Below, piece by piece: positions 59,501 to 64,000 of a DNA stretch of 64,000 bases (positions within the stretch are counted from its first letter, which is position 1; each line of letters starts with the position of its first letter). The position numbers and the translations under genes were made by a program. This DNA is from Hymenopellis radicata (Eukaryota; Basidiomycota; Agaricomycetes; Agaricales; Physalacriaceae). Below the pieces are notes generated by a model. That model saw only the letters and a program-made list of their open reading frames with translations. It was not told the origin of the DNA and made no database searches. The stretch lies in the NCBI GenBank assembly GCA_015501595.1, contig JADNRX010000002.1, positions 682,001-746,000 on the forward strand, read 5' to 3'.

Positions 59501-59523
59501 TTTTCCTTCAGCACTGTGAGCAT
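53553..59523 (-). CDS. Giant ankyrin-repeat protein with nucleotidyltransferase-like N-terminus; frame broken repeatedly
   Basis: One gene of about 6 kb. The start at 59523 gives MLTV, then EGKAFIDRIQSDLALDD, FDDEVQLRRLFAT, NARLKDPYVGLVDVF, LETFKKNWAIFSEGSLSQLI, VVAAGGSVLACL, YPTSDVDLFLWGMTPEQAE, PYRSVQIVLRLYSSVSEIL and TGFDIDAPCCAYDG. GGS, DVD and DID stand like the motifs of nucleotidyltransferase-fold proteins. Next come SPSYEVRLAKYSARSFEVYV and a region ending NFIxGRIS-like. Ankyrin repeats follow (VGRTCLHLAILCKHTDICID; DGRSPLHLAAQYDMLSVAEK; GFTPLYAAFCGRHWNTVQLV; PLHIAVSIGRPYLVKLLLGY; DGLTPLHLAVQAGFSEITAL) with a long acidic insert. At least eight single-base breaks interrupt the frame, mostly in the first 900 bp and around the acidic insert. 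It is similar to uncharacterised fungal ankyrin proteins. The last codons (about 53553-53640) are uncertain. Confidence 0.75.
57241..57330. repeat. triplet-rich acidic tract inside the ankyrin gene
   Basis: An imperfect run of GTCCTC/GTCTTC triplets encodes, on the minus strand, a Glu/Asp-rich stretch (EDEDEDEDEDGDGDKDDSD). It lies between two ankyrin blocks. Such tracts expand and contract by slippage. Confidence 0.8.
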
Positions 59524-60366
59524 GGTGAGGGAATGAGGTTAGGAGATGACTTGAGCGCCCTCGATTGGAGTGCCCTCTTATACTGACAATGATCGTGGGT
59601 CTCTGATCACCCTACCGTTATTACCTGTCATGGGTCTGTCGGCGACGCTGAGGAGGCGGGACCTGAGGCTGGGCGGGACGACAGAAGTGACTCGAATTTG
59701 ATGGTCATGGCACGAAACAAAGGGCGGCATCGGCCCGTTTTGGAATCATTGATCCAAGTTGAGGGCGCGATTTCCTTTTGCGTTACGTGCCTGTCGGGCG
59801 ACTCGGGCCTATGCAGGGTAACAAGGCAGCGGGTGACTCGAAAGATGAAAGAATTTGAAAGAAACATATGAAAGGGCGGAGTCCATATAGAGACTTCCTC
59901 ATGACGCGACCTGGACGCGGTCGACCTGATGGAACGTTCAGCAACGTTCGGACTGATTCGCGAGTCACCTACTTACATATTATCACCTCTGACTCGGACT
60001 TGTTGCCGTCGGTGTGCGTAACTTCGCTTCGGGTCAATTGGAATCGTCGGCGTGCTCGGAAACGCTTCGATCTGAGGCTTAGATCTCGCGACTTAGAAAA
60101 AGAAAACTGACAATGTTGACGCGAATGGCAGAACTGTATGCTAGATTTTTCTTTCGCTTTAGCGCTGTATCAGTCTTGAACTCGCACGCTGCAAGCGCAA
60201 ATGAATACTTATATGGCGAAGAGTGTCATGTCAGTCTTATCAATCTTGGCGGTATGCAGTCAAATTACGTTCAAATTCTTCTTAACCAGTACATATCATA
60301 CAAATTCGTGTCTTTGTGAGCTCCTCAGCGTAGACTTCACTTCAATCTTCCCGGTCCGTTGCTGAC
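59524..60366. other. intergenic, no gene seen
   Basis: The ankyrin gene promoter and the DUF1996 gene 3' flank lie here. Two open frames (59628-59867 minus, 59868-60110 plus) show no conserved motif or splice sites. Confidence 0.5.
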
Positions 60367-62034
60367 TCAAACAGGGCAGTTAGCAGTGGTGTACATGGTC
60401 GCGTCTCCAGGACCAGTCTGAAGAGGGTTACATCTGCAATGTCGCTCAGTTTATCAAAGGCAAGTCCCACAAAGAACCTTACCCAGGCAAGCGAGACATC
60501 ACTCCATTGACCTGCTCACTGAGAACAGAATTGAGCTTGCAGGCGTTGGCGGTATTCGCATCCACCACATGAAGGCCTTGCAAGCAGTGACGACACCGTT
60601 GATTGTCTCGTCATTGGAGTTGTTGCAAGTGTCGATGGCCTGTTGGAGGACACTGTATCGTTTTCAGCAAAGGAGGGCTATTGAGACGCGGAGTGCATAC
60701 TTGACGTCCCAGCCGTTCTGGAAGTCTCCATGCCACGAATAGCCAGTCGCATCTCTGTGGGAAACGAAGTCAGTTGTTGGTCCTCCGCTGACAGGAAGAA
60801 ATCAAGTACCCGGTGGCCTACAGGTGAGGATTAGATCCGTGAGCTCAAGTAGTCAGATCAAGACATACCAAAACAAACGGCCAGCCATCAGACTCTGTCC
60901 AGCGACCGACGAAGTCGTCGATGTTCCAAGTAATCACAATAAGTCGAGTCCAACTATCGGATGGGGACGGAATACCTCATAAAACAGCTTCATCAACCCA
61001 ATGGGTGTGTAGGAGGGCAGCTACCGTTGTCCAAGACCGACAAGAAGGCAACGTGGGACTTGTGGTCATGGCTATCAACATTCTAAATGAAAACAAGATG
61101 GTCAATTGCTTGAAGCAGCAATAAAGACTAACTCACGACTCCGTCCCAGCAAGCAGGGAAGTGCAGACGAGACTGGAATCCCGCCTCGCAATTCGTGTGA
61201 GGGAAGCCGCCTGTCCCTATCCAATATCAGTGGGATGCAGGCAATTGTATGTAACAAGTATTACCGTTAGGTTAGTCGGCATTGTTAGTTCAGCTGATGT
61301 CCATGTATCTGAAATTGATTCTTCTCACTGGGCGGTAGCGCTTTCATGGCGGCTTGTTACCACTGATCATCCTGAAGCCAGGAGGGAATGCCTTCAATGC
61401 CGGGACCACCGTTGGCCTTGTCTTGCGTGCCTCGGTTCTGGTAGTAGACTAGGAGACCTTTATGTGGCGCGTCACAGCCAGCAGTCATAAAAAATAGAGC
61501 GTACTCACCGCCATTGGCGACCGATTCGAAGTTGCCGTCTTTGGGTCTCGGAAATATAGCTTCGGGAACCCTAAATGTGGTAAGACTATGAACATAGTAA
61601 TAAGGATATCGAGCACGAACAATAGTTGGACAGATCCTGGGTCACTTGGCAAGATGTACACTTGGAACGGCGAAGAGAGTCAAATGTGCTGTTAGCCATG
61701 AAGTCTAGAAGAAAATAAGTGAAGCAGCATGTGTGTAGGGGAAAGAGGAAGCCTTACTGTAGCCTCCATGAACGGTCTGTGAACTTAGGTGTTATCAGAG
61801 AAATGTAAACAAGTCAGGATCACTAACATGGACATGCTGCGATGGGACAGTGGTAGGCGAAATAATCGGGTCGACGCGCTCTGAAGGACAGTCAGTACCA
61901 ACGCTGCGGGGCCAGCAGGGAAGCCACTTGCCTTGCACAAGAGGTAAGGTGCATGGAAGACGGAACCACGCGTTAGCGGTGCCAGCGGCGAGGAGAGTCG
62001 CAAGGATAGTAGAAACAGACACTGAAGAGAACAT
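60367..62034 (-). CDS. Secreted DUF1996 protein
   Basis: DUF1996 proteins are secreted fungal proteins of unknown biochemical role, often found on cell walls. The start at 62034 gives the signal peptide MFSSVSVSTILATLLAAGTA, then WFRLPCTLPLVQ, the family start. After introns come VDPIISPTTVPSQHVH, NFMANSTFDSL, CTSCQVTQDLSNYWFPKLYF, FESVANGG, LVYYQNRGTQDKANGGPGIE, IPSGFQMISG and FPACWDGVNVDSHDHKSHVAF. Further on come NGSCPPTHP and the end CNPLQTGPGDATMYTTANCP with a stop at 60367. A TATA-like TATAAG lies about 47 bp upstream of this ATG but only 20 bp from the in-frame ATG at 62061, which favours the inner start. About ten short introns split the gene. Confidence 0.88.
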
Positions 62035-63408
62035 ATTGCTCGAGTTGGTGTTGCTGCTCAACCCAGGAATCTACAAGCCTCTTATACAGCTCGCCGCTCT
62101 CGCAGAGACCCATACGACGTCGGAACTTGGGATACAGAAGTGGGTACAGTTGAGGCGATTACTGGCATGGCTGGCTACGATTGGACTTTTGAAAGACCAA
62201 GCTGGATTAGTAGGTCAGATTGTCCATCATGCGGAGTCGGTCTATGAGCATGGTTGAATTACTGTATTCAAAGTCAGTCCCGTAGCGGAGCAACCCATGT
62301 TCCCGGTCAAAGCACTGGAGATAAATTCTCGTCAGGAAGAGCACTGTTAACGATTGGAAAATCTTACAACAGAGGAAGAATCCCTAGTTCGATTGACAAC
62401 TTTATGAGTTGCAGTCGATGCAGGCCTGAATGAAGATTATCAGTATTTACGAGTGCCAAGGTGTACTCCCTCAACCAAGGAGCAACTGATTCCGCCAAAT
62501 GCTACCCGTGTATCACGTTCAGAGCAACGCGCACTTTCTCTATGTTGTAGTATGCACTAGCGCCTCATACACGCTGTAAACAGCAGCATTAGACCTAGCT
62601 CCAATCGTCGATGTAAGGCAAGCTAACACACGGCGCCTCAAGAACGTGACGGCCGAGTGAGTGCGACAATGAAATAAGTGGATGATTTTCGGCGCAGGGA
62701 TCGCGTCATTAAGCATGCTCATTTGTGGATATCATGTCGATCCAGCGTTGGTCAGATCCGAAAGAAAATCCTAGTCAACCGCCACATACTTTGTTGCGAC
62801 CTCCATTTCCAAGAGACTATGCCGCCCACTGTCACGAGGGCTCATCAGATAAGGATGTAGCGTCCTCACGTCATTGCCAAGAGGAACACGTCTAAAAGTC
62901 AACAGTCCACAAGGAACCTCAGAAGGGGGTGGATCATATCCTAAGAAGGGAACGACAGTGTGCAAACTTCAAGAGGTATCAAGAAGGGGCACGGAATATG
63001 AACAGCTTTAGCGGTCATGAGCCCAACCTGTACCCAAGTTTCGAAGGAACAACCTTTCTGGTTCCCAAAACAAGTCGCGAAAACAACGTGTCCAAACAAC
63101 TCGCCGGAACGAAGTCGGCAAGGTTTGAAGTAAGGCCTCGCTGTCAAGGTCCTATGACAAGGCACTGCTCCAGTCAACTTATGCGTATGAAACCTGATCA
63201 GAAGTACTCAGTAGTTCTTTGCTGGACTGAATTCGAGTAATACGCACAAAACACTAGAAATTTGTTGTAGGAAATAGAAATGAGGAAAAATAAACAACTC
63301 AACGATATCCACAACTTAGAAACCGCATTCTCGCGAAAACTCGGAAGGACAACCACGAAAACATAATAACATTCACGAGAACCAAAACAAATGGGAAACT
63401 TAATAGTT
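62035..63408. other. intergenic, no supported gene
   Basis: About 1.4 kb lie between the DUF1996 start and the XAP5 stop. Plus-strand frames 61850-62257 and 62929-63240 lack conserved motifs and splice structure, and the first overlaps DUF1996 coding sequence. The CTTATA element at 62081-62086 belongs to the DUF1996 promoter. Confidence 0.45.
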
Positions 63409-64000
63409 CTATGCATGAGTGTACTTGCCATAGTTCTTCTCGGGATCAAAAACCTGGTCAACGAGTCAGTAAAGAAACACAAGAAAGAAACCCGACTGAC
63501 CTCCCATCTCGACGCCGGAAAGATGTGTTTATTCCTCTGATAGTAGCTGCGTTCCACAACTTTGCCCGTATGCGATTCGTCCTTTTCTTTAGTCGCGTCG
63601 GCAAGCAATCGCACGTCGTCGTACACATCGAAGTTGAACAGTGGTCCAGACTTGCCCCGCGCCTTATTTATGATGAAATCGTAGAAGGTGTAATGCTGCA
63701 TTTGGGAAGTCGGTAAGAATTCAGAAAAAGCCCAGGACAGTCACGAAGCGGCAAACACGAACATGGGGTATGATGAGATCCTCCTAAGAAGGCGTCAAGA
63801 ACGATTCGAGCATCAAGGCAGAACCAGCTCACCTTGACATACATCAGGTTGTCAACGTTCACGCCTCGCAGTTCCGAGTGCTGGTTTCTACATTTTTCCA
63901 AGAAGCTCCCAATGTCGTCGCCCTTTTTGCACTACACGCCACAAATAGTGAAGGTAATGCATCTGATGGTCAGTCAAATGAAGGAGAAAGTTCAAGTCAA
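63409..64000 (-). CDS. XAP5/FAM50 nuclear protein, 3' part (runs off the window)
   Basis: XAP5/FAM50 proteins are conserved nuclear proteins linked to splicing and chromatin. Only the C-terminal exons lie here. Reading from the window edge: [32 protein letters not shown], an intron, EDLIIPH, an intron, [65 protein letters not shown], an intron, and [14 protein letters not shown] with a stop at 63409. All of this is the conserved XAP5 domain end. The N-terminal half lies beyond position 64000. Confidence 0.92.

Noticed and set aside
59868..60110. 80-codon plus-strand frame
   Set aside because: Arg-rich, without motif or good start context, inside a promoter-like spacer.
62929..63240. 103-codon plus-strand frame
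   Set aside because: No recognisable domain, low-complexity composition and no splice context.
1..64000. Transposons, CRISPR arrays, secondary-metabolite cluster or integrated virus
   Set aside because: No transposase, reverse transcriptase, terminal repeats, regular spacer arrays or core biosynthetic enzymes were seen on either strand.

Overview
The window is nuclear DNA of a filamentous basidiomycete, most likely an Agaricomycete (mushroom-forming fungus). Genes are dense and cut by many short (about 45-70 nt) GT-AG introns. Conserved eukaryotic housekeeping genes sit beside families typical of Agaricomycetes: a DUF6534 membrane protein, a DUF1996 secreted protein, fungal 2OG-Fe(II) oxygenases and a giant ankyrin protein. 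There are no prokaryotic features, CRISPR arrays, transposons or convincing RNA genes. Exons were joined by eye from reading frames, splice signals and family conservation, so internal boundaries are approximate. Protein names come from recognising family motifs; no database search was run.

Layout. 0.5-8.7 kb: VPS33 (-), a small secreted protein (+), NPR2 (-) and OGG1 (+). 9.2-11.4 kb: a DUF6534 seven-helix protein and an unknown protein (both +). 12-20.6 kb: glutamine synthetase (-), AP-1 sigma (-), N-myristoyltransferase (+), UFD1 (-), CCT4 (+). 21-25.6 kb: a 2OG-Fe(II) oxygenase (+), an unknown protein (-), FRG1 (-), ribosomal protein L26 (+). 26-32.3 kb: Ran GTPase (-), a 14-helix MFS transporter (+), acireductone dioxygenase (-), GID4 (+). 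33-40 kb: EXO1 (-), mitochondrial ribosomal protein L3 (-), an RRN6-like Pol I factor (+). 40.4-46.2 kb: a degenerate 2OG-oxygenase homologue (+), a myo-inositol-type sugar transporter (-), a mitochondrial carrier (+). 46.5-50 kb: a secreted GH95 alpha-fucosidase (-). 51.3-64 kb: an unknown Ser/His-rich protein (-), V-ATPase subunit D (-), a giant ankyrin protein with a nucleotidyltransferase-like N-terminus (-), a DUF1996 protein (-) and the 3' part of XAP5/FAM50 (-).

The genes do not form one pathway or a secondary-metabolite cluster. The recurring layout is head-to-head pairs with very short spacers between start codons (NPR2/OGG1, AP1S/NMT1, UFD1/CCT4, FRG1/RPL26, MRPL3/RRN6), which implies shared bidirectional promoters.

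Two things stand out. First, several otherwise conserved reading frames (CCT4, the 2OG oxygenase, the inositol transporter, V-ATPase D and others) are broken by single-base indels, often in short homopolymers. They are densest in the ankyrin gene. This points to uncorrected sequence error or, for that gene, real decay. Second, the ankyrin gene's N-terminus carries a GGS...SDVD...FDID arrangement like nucleotidyltransferase-fold enzymes; this is the best lead to an under-described system here.
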